A stretch of DNA of 64,000 nucleotides, taken from the NCBI RefSeq assembly GCF_013376095.1, contig NZ_JAAMFN010000019.1, positions 23,117 through 87,116 on the forward strand. Reading direction: 5' to 3'. Both the position numbers and the translations under genes were made by a program. Numbering within the stretch: the first letter of the stretch is position 1; every line of letters starts with the position of its first letter. Positions 47,940 through 57,203 of the stretch are shown piece after piece. The notes below the pieces were generated by a model. The model saw only the letters and a program-made list of their open reading frames with translations. It did no database searches and was not told the origin of the DNA. Origin of the DNA: Arthrobacter sp. SDTb3-6 (GTDB lineage Bacteria; Actinomycetota; Actinomycetes; Actinomycetales; Micrococcaceae).

Positions 47940-50591
47940 ATGGCGCGCCGTGCTGACGTCGATGACATTGTTGTGCAACTTATGGATAATTCGTCCAGGG
48001 GCGTCCTGATCGTCGGGCCGCACGGTGCGGGAAAGACCTGGATGCTCGGACGTGTCATGGATGCCCTGGGTGCCGGGTGCACCACCATCAGGCTGTCTCC
48101 CAGCCACGCCCTTTCAACCGTTCCCTTCGGTGCCGTCAATGCTCGTGTCGGCCAGAACCTGGTTCGCAGCAGCGACTTTTACCCGGTGCTGCAGGGCCTG
48201 ACGGACCAGGTCCAGGCGGACCTTGCCACCGGGAACAAGGTGTTCCTCCTGGTGGACAACGGTGAATACCTCGACGCGCAAAGCGCTGCGGTCATCACGC
48301 AGGTGGTCATGTCCACAGACGTGAAGCTTATTCTTGTGGACCATACCGGCGGCCACCACACCCACCTTCGTGAACTGTGGCGGGACGGCCACCTGGCCCG
48401 CTTTGAACTGGCCCCGCTGAAATCGGCGGACGTACAAAACTTTATCGCTGACGTGCTGGGCGGCGTCGTGTCCAGCGCTGCTGCGGACTACCTCTCCAGC
48501 CGCTCGGCAGGGAACCCGCTGGTGCTCAAGGGCCTGGTGGCGGGCGCCCTGGAAGAAGGCTCCCTGCAGCAGGTGGACGGGATCTGGGTCCTGGACCATC
48601 CTGCCGACAGGCTTGGCGCCGAATCAAGCGATTTCCTGCAGATGGACCTCGACCAGCTGGACGCCGCGTCGCGGCGCCTGGTCGAAATCCTGGCGCTGGC
48701 CGGCCCGCTGCCGCTGGACGTCCTGCTGGACCTGGCGGAGACGGAAACCATCGATGACATCCAGCAGCGCGGCATGGTGGAGATCTCCCCCGGAGGCACC
48801 CTGACCATGGGGCTGTCCCGCCCCGCCACGGCCAGCCCCATCCGGCACATGATTCCGGTGGGCCGCAGCCGGCGGATCCTGGAGGAGGTGTCCAAGGTCA
48901 TTGTCCCGGGACCGGACTCCGGACCGGACATGGTCATCAATTTCACCCGGTGGTCCCTTGACTGCGGGCTGCCGGTTGACGATGCGCAGATTGTCTCGGC
49001 CGCCGTCATGTCCAACCACCTGTTGCGCATCAACGACGCCATGCACTTCAGCAGCCTGCACGTCTCTGCCAAGCACACTGCCGCCCTGCTGGCCCAGCGG
49101 TCCATTGCCCACTTGAACCGTAACTGGCCTGACCAGGCCCGTACGCTGGCCGCCAAGAGCCTGGAGCTGTCCCTGACGCCCGACGTCGGCGCTGCCGCCC
49201 TCCGGGCCGTCCATCTCGCCTACTTTGCCGATGACGACTATGAATCCCGGTTTGATGCCGGGGTCGCCGCCTACGAACAAAAATATGGGCCGGTGCTCCT
49301 GTCGGGATCAGCCACCCGCGCCACCATTGACGTCCTGATCCTGGAGGCCATGAAGGAACTGACCCTGGGCCGTGCGGACGAGGCGTCCCGGCGCATCCGT
49401 GCCCTGCTGTCCCACCCCCTGTGCAGCAACAGGATTGACCAGACGCTGCTGAAGTCCATGCTGTGTGAAGTCCTCACCACCACCGGGCGGCTGACCTCGG
49501 CCACCAGCCTCGCCGGCGAAGTCATCGAGGAGCTGGAAAGCCCCGACGGCTTCCCGCGGCCCGACATTGCCCTCCTGGCCTATGCCCGCGCGGTGGCGAC
49601 GTACATCTACGACGGCAATTGGAACGTGGTGCGGCAGGCACTGGAACCGTCTGTTTTTACCAATCCGGACCTCATGCTCTTCGCCGGCGGGCTGCGGGAC
49701 CTGGGCGCGGCCATGGCGCACTGCAGGGTTGGCCGCGTGGATGAGGCCCTGGCGGCCCTGCGCCCCGCAGTGGCCGCCCTGGACGACTATGACCCGTGGT
49801 TGGTCCTGCACACCGCACTCGGGCTGCTTTCCTACTGCCTGGCCTTGCGGGGCGACGCAGCCGGCGCCAGGGACCGGCTGAAACAACTCGAGTCGTTGGA
49901 CCGGAGGGGGAGCAGGTTCTACCACGTGGAGGGCGCCGCCTACGCGGCCGCGGCGCAAGCCCTGGCGGGCAATGCGGAGGAGGGAACCCGCCGGTTGATG
50001 GAGCTGCGGAAAGAGTGCCAGGAGCAGGGTTACGCGGGAACGGAAATGACCGTGCTGACCCTGCTGGTCCGGATCGGGGAAACTTCGGCGCCGCACAGGA
50101 TGGTGGAAGTGGCCGAAGCCATGGAATCCGGCTGCCGGGACTTCTTCCGGGAGTGGGCGCAGGCCCTGCTGTCCGGGGACCCGGCCCTTCTGGACCAGGC
50201 CAGCACCACCGCCTTGGGGCACGGCTTTGAGCTGGTGGCCGCAGAACTGGCAACCCGGGCCCAGCGTGGCTTTGACGAGGAAGGCAAGGTCCAACGCGGG
50301 CGGAAGACCGGCACCCGTGCTGCGTCGCTGCGGGACAACCTGCCCGGACTTGTGACCCCGGTCTTCAAAAGCAACGGCCTGCCCCAAATGACCCGGCGGG
50401 AACATGAGATCGCCCAACTCGTGGCCGAGGGCAAATCCAACAATTTCATAGCCGAGCACCTGGGCGTCTCGCTGCGCACCGTCGAGGGACACCTGTACCG
50501 CACGTTCATCAAGCTGGACCTGCAGTCCCGGGAACAGCTGGCGGAGCTGGTCCGGGAAGGCCGGGGCACCAGGCAGGACGCCAGGCGCTAG
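47940..50591 (+). CDS. Large ATP-binding LuxR-type transcriptional regulator (LAL-like)
   Basis: 883 residues; ATG with GGGGAGGGGGAGC upstream. Walker A GPHGAGKT (residues 26-33) and Walker B-like VFLLVDNGEYLD (about 100-110) form an AAA/STAND ATPase. A long helical, TPR-like middle follows (for example VDEALAALRPAVAAL and AEEGTRRLMELRKECQEQG). The C-terminal LuxR HTH is MTRREHEIAQLVAEGKSNNFIAEHLGVSLRTVEGHLYRTFIKL (about 820-862). Such proteins sense a ligand and switch on operons; ligand and targets are unknown. It stands alone, after the DnaA-box array and before a terminator. Confidence 0.93.
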   Translation: MARRADVDDIVVQLMDNSSRGVLIVGPHGAGKTWMLGRVMDALGAGCTTIRLSPSHALSTVPFGAVNARVGQNLVRSSDFYPVLQGLTDQVQADLATGNKVFLLVDNGEYLDAQSAAVITQVVMSTDVKLILVDHTGGHHTHLRELWRDGHLARFELAPLKSADVQNFIADVLGGVVSSAAADYLSSRSAGNPLVLKGLVAGALEEGSLQQVDGIWVLDHPADRLGAESSDFLQMDLDQLDAASRRLVEILALAGPLPLDVLLDLAETETIDDIQQRGMVEISPGGTLTMGLSRPATASPIRHMIPVGRSRRILEEVSKVIVPGPDSGPDMVINFTRWSLDCGLPVDDAQIVSAAVMSNHLLRINDAMHFSSLHVSAKHTAALLAQRSIAHLNRNWPDQARTLAAKSLELSLTPDVGAAALRAVHLAYFADDDYESRFDAGVAAYEQKYGPVLLSGSATRATIDVLILEAMKELTLGRADEASRRIRALLSHPLCSNRIDQTLLKSMLCEVLTTTGRLTSATSLAGEVIEELESPDGFPRPDIALLAYARAVATYIYDGNWNVVRQALEPSVFTNPDLMLFAGGLRDLGAAMAHCRVGRVDEALAALRPAVAALDDYDPWLVLHTALGLLSYCLALRGDAAGARDRLKQLESLDRRGSRFYHVEGAAYAAAAQALAGNAEEGTRRLMELRKECQEQGYAGTEMTVLTLLVRIGETSAPHRMVEVAEAMESGCRDFFREWAQALLSGDPALLDQASTTALGHGFELVAAELATRAQRGFDEEGKVQRGRKTGTRAASLRDNLPGLVTPVFKSNGLPQMTRREHEIAQLVAEGKSNNFIAEHLGVSLRTVEGHLYRTFIKLDLQSREQLAELVREGRGTRQDARR

Positions 50592-51014
50592 GGACGCGGG
50601 GGATAACAGGCGAAACCCGGCAAAAATAGAGTGGTCACCACTCGAGAATCACCGGTGTGGTCCCCATTACCCTGAAGAAGCACGCCCCATCCGGCACATG
50701 TCCCCCATGGTCCGGCGGATGCAGGACGTGCTGCCTGCCAGCTGCCCGGCCTTGCACCGGGCACCCGGCGGGAAAGGAATGCTCCAACGCCCCGGTGCGG
50801 TGGAGACAATGTGGCAGCCATGCCCCCAGCGGTTGCCGCGTTGAAGGAAGCAAGGGCCCCCGCCTCCCCCGCGGGGGCCCTTGCCGTTCCAGGTCCCTGC
50901 CCGCAACGGCCCTGTTCCCCGCGGGGCGTCAAGCCTAGACTGAAAGTGCACAGGGAAGGATCCAGGCCGCCGGTGCGGCAGCCGAGAGCACACTGTGGGA
51001 AGTTGGGTTGAGCA
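50592..51014. other. Spacer with inverted repeat and terminator
   Basis: 423 bp without a gene. An inverted repeat GAGTGGT-C-ACCACTC (50629-50643) lies just after the regulator stop, overlapping a TAGAGT -10-like element. A terminator is at 50852-50882. Upstream of the next gene a TAGACT -10-like element lies near 50936. Confidence 0.5.
50852..50882 (+). terminator. Terminator downstream of the LuxR-type regulator
   Basis: A perfect 12-bp stem AAGGGCCCCCGC / GCGGGGGCCCTT with a 7-nt C-rich loop. Confidence 0.85.
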
Positions 51015-51335
51015 ATGTTCGGGGAAAACGCAGGCAGCCAGGGACAGCAAAATAACGGCACCGATCCGACGGAGGACCGCGGGCGCTACGTGGAAGGTGC
51101 CTACGGCAAGGCCGGCCGGGAGCCAGGCCACCACGCCGCCGACGGCCAGGGCCGCTACGTCGAGGGGGACTACGGGCGCTCCGGCATTGAGGACGCCGGA
51201 CCGGACGACGCGTCAGGACGGTTTGTGGAAGCCGACTACGGCACCGCCGGGGGTGTGCCGGGGCATGGCGCCGCGGATGCGAAGGGTGAATATGTCACCG
51301 GGGACTACGGCGACGCCGGCGACGTTGCGGAATAG
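51015..51335 (+). CDS. Small acidic protein with four tandem GRYVEGxYG motifs
   Basis: 106 residues. Four copies of a 10-12 residue motif are seen: GRYVEGAYGKAG, GRYVEGDYGRSG, GRFVEADYGTAG and GEYVTGDYGDAG, separated by variable Gly/Asp/His-rich linkers. No signal peptide, membrane helix or cysteine is present; the composition predicts a soluble, largely disordered acidic protein. I do not know its function. The start ATG follows a weak GGGAAG. It ends 3 bp from the convergent crgA gene. Confidence 0.75.
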   Translation: MFGENAGSQGQQNNGTDPTEDRGRYVEGAYGKAGREPGHHAADGQGRYVEGDYGRSGIEDAGPDDASGRFVEADYGTAGGVPGHGAADAKGEYVTGDYGDAGDVAE

Positions 51336-51338
51336 ACC

Positions 51339-51593
51339 CTAGCTGCGCCACCGGGTGGTCATCATGAAGCCGGCCAGGGCAATGGCAAACCCAATGCCGA
51401 TGTTCCAGTTGTTGATGTCCGGGATGGGGTATTTGCCGTCTGAAATGTAGTAGACGATGATCCAGAACAGGCCCACCAGCATCAAGGTGACCATGACCGG
51501 CAGGAACCATGCCGCGTTCGGCTGCTGCGCCTTCGACGACGGCGTTTGGGCAGGACCCTTGGTGGGGCGGCGGCGCGGTTTGGACTCGGGCAC
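51339..51593 (-). CDS. crgA: Cell division protein CrgA
   Basis: 84 residues from GTG 51593 with GAGGAG 7 nt upstream. A basic N-terminal tail (PESKPRRRPTKGP) precedes two membrane helices (WFLPVMVTLMLVGLFWIIVYYI and IGIGFAIALAGFMMTTRW) joined by a PIPDINNWN loop, the CrgA/UPF0233 pattern. CrgA recruits and stabilises the septal machinery (FtsZ, FtsI, PbpA partners) in actinobacteria. It is divergent from the sortase gene, as in relatives. Confidence 0.95.
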   Translation of the reverse strand: MPESKPRRRPTKGPAQTPSSKAQQPNAAWFLPVMVTLMLVGLFWIIVYYISDGKYPIPDINNWNIGIGFAIALAGFMMTTRWRS

Positions 51594-51788
51594 GGTGGCA
51601 CTCCTCGGCTTGGTGAACTGGCAGCTGCCTTGCTGCGTGGCTGGTCGGCCGTCCATTGCGCGCGGTGTGGATGGATGGATTGTTCCAAGGCGCTGAACTG
51701 CCGCTATTCTTGACGTAATTCTAGCCGCTATTGCCGCGCCCCCGATTGCGAAGGGGCCGGCCACCACCTTCCAAGGAGAATGCCGCCC

Positions 51789-52565
51789 GTGGTTCGATCG
51801 ACAGGGCACGTCCGTCCCCGCCGCGGTGTTGGGCGGACAGTGGTCCTGGTGGTGGGCGAGCTGCTCGTTACCGTCGGGGTGGTCCTGTTGCTCTTCGTGG
51901 TGTGGGAACTGTGGTGGACCAACCTCCAGGCGGACAACACCCAGCAGCAGGCTGTCACCAGGTTTGTCCACGATATGCAGGGTCCTGTGGCGCCCGCACC
52001 CGCGCCTGCGCCGGGCACTGCACCCAAGGACTACGGGAAACCCGTGGTGATGGCGGACGTCAACGTCCCCGGGACCGTCTTTGGGGTGGTCTACATCCCC
52101 CGATTCGGCAGTGACTACAGCCGGCCGCTGGTGGACGGCACCGCCCCTGAACAACTGAACACCCTGGGCCTGGGCCGCTATGTGGACTCGGCGATGCCCG
52201 GCGCCGTCGGCAATTTTTCCGTCGCCGGCCACCGGCAGACGCACGGCGCCGTACTCGACGCCATTCACACCCTGGTTCCCGGCGACAAAATCTATGTGCA
52301 GACCAAGGACGGGTACTACACCTATGTGTTCCGCAATAATGAAATTGTGTTGCCCGACCGTATCGACGTCCTTGCACCCGTGCCCACCCGGCCCGGTGCC
52401 AAGCCCACCGAGCGTTTCATGACCATGACCAGTTGCAACCCCCGATTCGGCTCCGCCGAGCGCATCATTGCCTACGCGGTCATGGAATCCTGGCAGCCGG
52501 CCAGTGCGGGCCCGCCGGAAGCCATCGCCGCCGTGGTTGCCGCGAACAAGGCCAGGGGGCAGTAA
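51789..52565 (+). CDS. Class E sortase
   Basis: 258 residues from GTG 51789; AAGGAG at 51773-51778 is 10 nt upstream, whereas the in-frame ATG at 51780 is too close to it. One N-terminal membrane helix (VVLVVGELLVTVGVVLLLFVVWELWW) anchors it. The sortase domain has the catalytic His in VAGHRQT, Cys in TMTSCNPRFG and Arg in AERIIAYA. Class E enzymes favour LAxTG-type sorting signals (established for the class). Its position next to crgA and pknB is conserved. Confidence 0.93.
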   Translation: MVRSTGHVRPRRGVGRTVVLVVGELLVTVGVVLLLFVVWELWWTNLQADNTQQQAVTRFVHDMQGPVAPAPAPAPGTAPKDYGKPVVMADVNVPGTVFGVVYIPRFGSDYSRPLVDGTAPEQLNTLGLGRYVDSAMPGAVGNFSVAGHRQTHGAVLDAIHTLVPGDKIYVQTKDGYYTYVFRNNEIVLPDRIDVLAPVPTRPGAKPTERFMTMTSCNPRFGSAERIIAYAVMESWQPASAGPPEAIAAVVAANKARGQ

Positions 52566-52567
52566 CC

Positions 52568-52738
52568 ATGTACGGATGGATCTTCCGCCACCTGCCCGGG
52601 CCCCTCTGGCTCCGCATTCTCACATCGGCAGTGCTCATCGCCGCGGCCGTGCTGCTTCTGATGCAGTTTGTCTTCCCGTGGCTGAACCAGTTCAACCCGC
52701 TCAACGATTCAACGATTGGTGGTACCTCCCGGCCATGA
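52568..52738 (+). CDS. Small single-pass membrane protein
   Basis: 56 residues: MYGWIFRHLPG then a membrane helix (LWLRILTSAVLIAAAVLLLMQFVFPWL) and a short NPLNDSTIGG tail. It sits 2 bp after the sortase gene and overlaps the amidotransferase start (ATGA). A protein of this kind recurs between these two genes in actinobacteria; its role is unknown. Confidence 0.85.
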   Translation: MYGWIFRHLPGPLWLRILTSAVLIAAAVLLLMQFVFPWLNQFNPLNDSTIGGTSRP

Positions 52739-53373
52739 CCACGCGCATTTTGGTGATCGACAACTACGACAGCTTCGTATACACGCTCGTCGGTTACCTG
52801 CAGCAGCTGGGTGCCGAAACCACGGTGGTGAGGAACGACGACGTCACGCTGGCCGAGGCGGTGGAGCTCGCCTCCGTGCGCGACGGCGTGCTGGTCTCCC
52901 CCGGCCCCGGCACGCCGGCCGAGGCCGGCATCTGCATCGGGTTGATCCGCTGGTGCGGTGAAAACGCCAAGCCGATGTTCGGTGTCTGCCTGGGCCACCA
53001 GGCCCTTGCCGAGGCCTACGGCGGGGCGGTCACGCACGCCGAACAGCTCATGCACGGCAAGACCAGCGCCGTATTCCACCAGGGCAGGAATGTGTTCGCC
53101 GGCCTCCCCAGCCCGGTCACGGCCACCCGCTACCACTCCCTGGCTGCCGTCCGGGACAGCATCCCGGACGTCCTGGAAGTCACGGCCGAAACGGAAGACG
53201 GCGTGGTCATGGGCCTGGCGCATACCACGGCGCCCCTGTGCGGCGTCCAGTTCCACCCGGAATCCGTCCTCACCGAGGGCGGCTACCAGATGGTGGGAAA
53301 CTGGCTCGAATCCGTGGGCCTGAACGGTGCCGCGGCGCTGGCCGCCACCCTGAGCCCCCTGATCAACAACTGA
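52735..53373 (+). CDS. Glutamine amidotransferase, anthranilate/aminodeoxychorismate synthase component II
   Basis: 212 residues. The class I amidotransferase triad is visible: Cys in FGVCLGHQ, His and Glu in FHPES, with the oxyanion loop SPGPGTP. ILVIDNYDSFVYTLV is the family N-terminus. It supplies ammonia from glutamine to chorismate in folate (PabA) or tryptophan (TrpG) synthesis; no partner synthase is nearby, so the pathway is undecided. The ATGA overlap couples it to the small membrane protein. Confidence 0.95.
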   Translation: MTTRILVIDNYDSFVYTLVGYLQQLGAETTVVRNDDVTLAEAVELASVRDGVLVSPGPGTPAEAGICIGLIRWCGENAKPMFGVCLGHQALAEAYGGAVTHAEQLMHGKTSAVFHQGRNVFAGLPSPVTATRYHSLAAVRDSIPDVLEVTAETEDGVVMGLAHTTAPLCGVQFHPESVLTEGGYQMVGNWLESVGLNGAAALAATLSPLINN

Positions 53374-53413
53374 CGCACTGCCGCCTGCCGGCCACGCGGC
53401 GGGTCCCCGGATC

Positions 53414-55342
53414 TTAATTGGGCTGTGGCGTAGTCGTGGGGGCCGGGGTCGCGGTGGGCTGCGGCGCCGTGGGCGTGGGCGTTGGTGTTGCGGCGGGCTT
53501 CGGCGGCGCCTTTGAGAGGGTCACCACGATGAGGCTCCGCTGCGGAATCTCGGTGCCGGCGTTTTCCGACTGGCCCGTGACCATCCCCGGGGCGACGGCC
53601 GTGTTGACCTGCTCCTGAAACTCGACTTGGAGCAGCGGCGAAACCTTGGCGAGGGCGTCCTTGACGGCCTGCCTGACCTTGGCGGGATCCTGTGTGAGGC
53701 CGAACAGGGACGGCATGGAGACGTCACCGCTGGAAATCTTCAGCGTGATCCTTTGTCCCACGGGGACAACTTCGCCCGGTTTGGGGTCGGTGGTCACCAC
53801 CAGGTTCGCCTGGATTTGGGGATCGTCCACAAATTCGTTGGGGCCGAATTGGAGGCCCAGTGCGGACAATTCGTCGCGCACCTCGGACTCGGTCCGTCCC
53901 GCCAGGTCCGTCGGGATCTTCACTTCCGACGGACCTTTGGAAACCAGCAGCACGATGGCGGAGTGCGGGTCCAGCAGGCCGCCGGCGGGTGGGTCCGTGC
54001 CAATCACGTCGCCGGCCTCCACGGTCTTTGAAAATTCGGTGGCCGGCTGCGGGTCCAGCCCGACTTCCAGCAGCTTGGTGGTGGCGTCGATCTGGTTCAT
54101 CTTGGTCACGTCCGGGATGGTCACCTGCGCGACGGCCGGCGGCTTGGCGTGCATCAGGTTGTAGCCCAGGAACGCGCCCCCGCCCAGGATGATCACCAGG
54201 AACACAAACAAGGTCACCACCCAGGCCCTACGGCGGTGCCTGACGGCGCGCTCGGGTTCGGTGGGCATTTCGCTGCCACCGTCCGTTGTCAAGGGACCCC
54301 CGGCGAGCACCTTCGCCATGGCACGCGTGGCCGGTCCGCCGTCGTCGTCCAACCCCATGGGCATTTCCAGCGGAGCCGCGACGGCGACCGCCGCCACCGG
54401 CACGGCGACGGGTTCGGGTTCGGGGACGGTGGCCAGCGGGTCGGTGGCGGCGGGCGCCGCCGGGGCAGCCAGCACCACACCGGTGCGGGCCGCTCGCAGG
54501 GCGCGCCGGAACGACGCGGCGTCCTGGAAGCGGTCCTCACGGTCCTTTTGCAGCGCCTTCAGCAGCACGCTGTCCAGGGCCGGGGACACCTCCGGGTTGA
54601 AGGTGCTCGGCGCGGACGGGACCTCACGGACGTGCTGGTAGGCCACGGACACGGGCGAATCCCCCTGAAAAGGAGGCCGGCCGGCGAGCATCTCGTAAAA
54701 AAGGCACGCCGCCGAATACAGGTCGCTGCGGGCGTCCACGGACTCGCCGCGGGCCTGTTCGGGGGACAGGTACTGGGCGGTGCCCATGACGGTCTGCGTC
54801 TGGGTCATGGTGGCGGCCGAGTCGGAGATGGTCCGGGCAATGCCAAAGTCCATGACCTTCACGCCGCCGGGACGCCCCTCGGAATCCTCCACGACCATGA
54901 CGTTGGCGGGCTTGATGTCACGGTGCACAATGCCGGCCCGGTGGCTGTATTCCAGCGCGGACAGCACTCCCAGCGTGAAGTCGATGGCCTGGTCGACGGT
55001 GATGTCGTCCGCCCGCACCAGGTCCCGCAGCGTCTTGCGGCTGACGTATTCCATGACAATGTAGGGCAGTTTGGCGGCGTCGCCCAGGGCATCGGCGCTG
55101 GAGTGCTCCCCGGTGTCATAGACGGCAACGATCGAGGGGTGGTTCAGCCCCGCCACCGCCTGCGCCTCGCGCCGGAAGCGGGCCTTGAGCTGCGCATCAC
55201 GGGCCACGTCCCCGCGCAGCAGCTTGATGGCCACCGTGCGTCCCAGGCGGATGTCGCGGGCCATGTAGACGTCGGCCATGCCGCCCCTGCCCAGGAGCTC
55301 GCCAATCTCGTACCGCCCACTGACGACGCGGGGAACATTCAT
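53414..55342 (-). CDS. pknB: Serine/threonine protein kinase PknB with PASTA domains
   Basis: 642 residues. Kinase features: G-loop LGRGGMADVY, Lys40 in VAIK, HRDIKPAN (140-147), DFGIAR (165-170), and an activation loop with several threonines ([20 protein letters not shown]). A membrane helix (VVTLFVFLVIILGGGAFLGYNLM) follows a basic juxtamembrane stretch. The extracellular part carries three PASTA repeats (VTIPDV..., VKIPTDL..., VSMPSLF...) and a Thr/Pro tail. It senses cell-wall precursors and phosphorylates growth and division proteins. It lies at the end of the leftward fhaA-fhaB-pstP-rodA-pbpA-pknA-pknB cluster, the mycobacterial order. Confidence 0.97.
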   Translation of the reverse strand: MNVPRVVSGRYEIGELLGRGGMADVYMARDIRLGRTVAIKLLRGDVARDAQLKARFRREAQAVAGLNHPSIVAVYDTGEHSSADALGDAAKLPYIVMEYVSRKTLRDLVRADDITVDQAIDFTLGVLSALEYSHRAGIVHRDIKPANVMVVEDSEGRPGGVKVMDFGIARTISDSAATMTQTQTVMGTAQYLSPEQARGESVDARSDLYSAACLFYEMLAGRPPFQGDSPVSVAYQHVREVPSAPSTFNPEVSPALDSVLLKALQKDREDRFQDAASFRRALRAARTGVVLAAPAAPAATDPLATVPEPEPVAVPVAAVAVAAPLEMPMGLDDDGGPATRAMAKVLAGGPLTTDGGSEMPTEPERAVRHRRRAWVVTLFVFLVIILGGGAFLGYNLMHAKPPAVAQVTIPDVTKMNQIDATTKLLEVGLDPQPATEFSKTVEAGDVIGTDPPAGGLLDPHSAIVLLVSKGPSEVKIPTDLAGRTESEVRDELSALGLQFGPNEFVDDPQIQANLVVTTDPKPGEVVPVGQRITLKISSGDVSMPSLFGLTQDPAKVRQAVKDALAKVSPLLQVEFQEQVNTAVAPGMVTGQSENAGTEIPQRSLIVVTLSKAPPKPAATPTPTPTAPQPTATPAPTTTPQPN

Positions 55343-55397
55343 GGTGTCAGTGTCCTTTCAGTGGGTCGGCGTGCTGGCGGTCAGGGCTGGGCGGGGG

Positions 55398-57203
55398 CTA
55401 CGGTGTCGGCGTGGGTGCGGGCACGGTGGCGTCGGCGGCCGGCGGATTGGCCGGAGCCGTTGTACCGGGGCCCGTAGAGACGTAGTAGGTCACGATGGTG
55501 CCCTTGGGCTCCGTTGAGCCGGCCGTGGGGACAACCCGCACCACGTTGCCCGCGGGCACGGTGGCGGATTCCTCCGAGGCCCGCGCGGGCTTGAACCCGG
55601 CGTCCGTCAGCGCCTTGTCATACGCGTCCCCGCTCTGGCCCTGGAAGGACGGCACGGTGGCAAAGTCCGCCGGGTTCGGTCCCTTGGAAACCGTGACAGT
55701 GACTGTGCTCCCTGCCGGCACGGCGGATCCACTGGGGCTGATGTCGCTCACCATGCCCGCGGCGGTCGCCGGGTCGTAGGCGTCAACGCGCGTGACTTGC
55801 AGGCCGTCGTTGATCAGGACATCCCTCACCTCGGCAAACGGCTTGCCCAGGAACGCGTCCGGCTGAATGTCCACGGTTTGGGGTGCCTGGGTGGTGGGCT
55901 CGGGTGTGGGCGTCGGGGAAGGCGTTTCCGACGGCGTTGTCTGCACGGGCGCCGACGTCACCGTCGGCAAGCCGGACTGCGTGGCGGCGGGCTTTCCGTC
56001 GAACACCCCCAGGCTTTGCAACAGCAGGGCCGCCACAGCAAACAGCAGCAGGGCGATCAACGCAACGGCGGGCCAGGTCCAGGGGCTCCGGCCGCGCCGG
56101 GCGGGTTCCGCAGGTGCCTCCTCGGAGTCGAAGTCGCCCATCAGTGAACTGTCTTCCGGCTCGGCGTCCCAGGCGCGCTGGGCCCCCAAGGCCTCCGCCC
56201 GGGTCGGCGGACCGGCGGGGACGGTGGTCGCCGCCACGGTTGGCAGCGCCGTCGTGCTTGGCGCCGAAACGTTGCCCACCACGGAGGTGGGTGCCGTGGC
56301 GTTGATGTCCACCGGCGCCGTGATGGGTCCCGTGGCCGACTCAAACAACAGCATGCCGGGAACGGCCGCGTGGGCAGCCTGGATGTTGCCGGCCCGGATG
56401 GCTTCGGCAGCTTCGGCCAGCTTCAGGGCATTCGCGGGCCGGTTCGCTGGATCCTTGGCCAGCATGGACATCAGCAGAGCGCGCACCGGGGTGGGCAGCG
56501 TGTCCGGCAGCGGCGGCGGAGCGTCGTTGACCTGGGCCAGGGCGATGGCAATCTGCGACTCCCCGGAAAACGGGCGGTGCCCGGTGATGCACTCGTAGCC
56601 GATGACGCCCAGCGAGTAGATGTCGCTGGAGCCGGTGGCCACCTGGCCGGTGGCCTGTTCGGGGGCCAGGTACTGGGCGGTGCCCATGACCTGGCCGGTC
56701 TGGGTCAGGGGCACCTGGTCGGCCAGGCGGGCAATGCCGAAGTCGGTGATCTTTACCCGTCCCTCGGGCGTGATGAGCAGGTTGCCCGGCTTGACGTCGC
56801 GGTGGACCAGGCCCTGGGCGTGTGCCACGGAAAGCGCGCGCGCCGTCTGGGCGATCATGGACAGCGTCCAGTCCGCGGACAGCACGTGTTCGCGCTCAAT
56901 CAGGGCGGACAGCGGCTCCCCCGGCACCAGTTCCATGACCAGGTAGGCGGAGCCGTCCTCTTCACCGTAGTCAAAGACGTTCGCAATCCCCACATGGTTC
57001 AGCAGCGCCGTGTGCTTGGCCTCGGCCCGGAAACGGGCACGGAAGCCGGGGTCGCCGGTGTATTCATCCTTGAGGATTTTGATGGCTACGAGCCGGCCCA
57101 GGACCAGGTCCTGGGCCTTCCAAACTTCGCCCATGCCGCCGATGGCAATGCGTGAGGTGAGTTGGAATCTGCCGCCTAAGGTGATTCCTGAAGTAGGCCT
57201 CAC
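55398..57203 (-). CDS. pknA: Serine/threonine protein kinase PknA-type with PASTA domains
   Basis: 601 residues. Kinase features: [10 protein letters not shown], Lys42 in [14 protein letters not shown] (134-141), DFGIARL (154-160) and a [10 protein letters not shown] activation segment. A membrane helix ([25 protein letters not shown]) precedes two PASTA-like repeats ([20 protein letters not shown] and [21 protein letters not shown]). Mycobacterial PknA lacks PASTA repeats, so this is the Micrococcales version of the paralog. GTG 57203 overlaps the pbpA stop (GTGA). Confidence 0.94.
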   Translation of the reverse strand: MRPTSGITLGGRFQLTSRIAIGGMGEVWKAQDLVLGRLVAIKILKDEYTGDPGFRARFRAEAKHTALLNHVGIANVFDYGEEDGSAYLVMELVPGEPLSALIEREHVLSADWTLSMIAQTARALSVAHAQGLVHRDVKPGNLLITPEGRVKITDFGIARLADQVPLTQTGQVMGTAQYLAPEQATGQVATGSSDIYSLGVIGYECITGHRPFSGESQIAIALAQVNDAPPPLPDTLPTPVRALLMSMLAKDPANRPANALKLAEAAEAIRAGNIQAAHAAVPGMLLFESATGPITAPVDINATAPTSVVGNVSAPSTTALPTVAATTVPAGPPTRAEALGAQRAWDAEPEDSSLMGDFDSEEAPAEPARRGRSPWTWPAVALIALLLFAVAALLLQSLGVFDGKPAATQSGLPTVTSAPVQTTPSETPSPTPTPEPTTQAPQTVDIQPDAFLGKPFAEVRDVLINDGLQVTRVDAYDPATAAGMVSDISPSGSAVPAGSTVTVTVSKGPNPADFATVPSFQGQSGDAYDKALTDAGFKPARASEESATVPAGNVVRVVPTAGSTEPKGTIVTYYVSTGPGTTAPANPPAADATVPAPTPTP

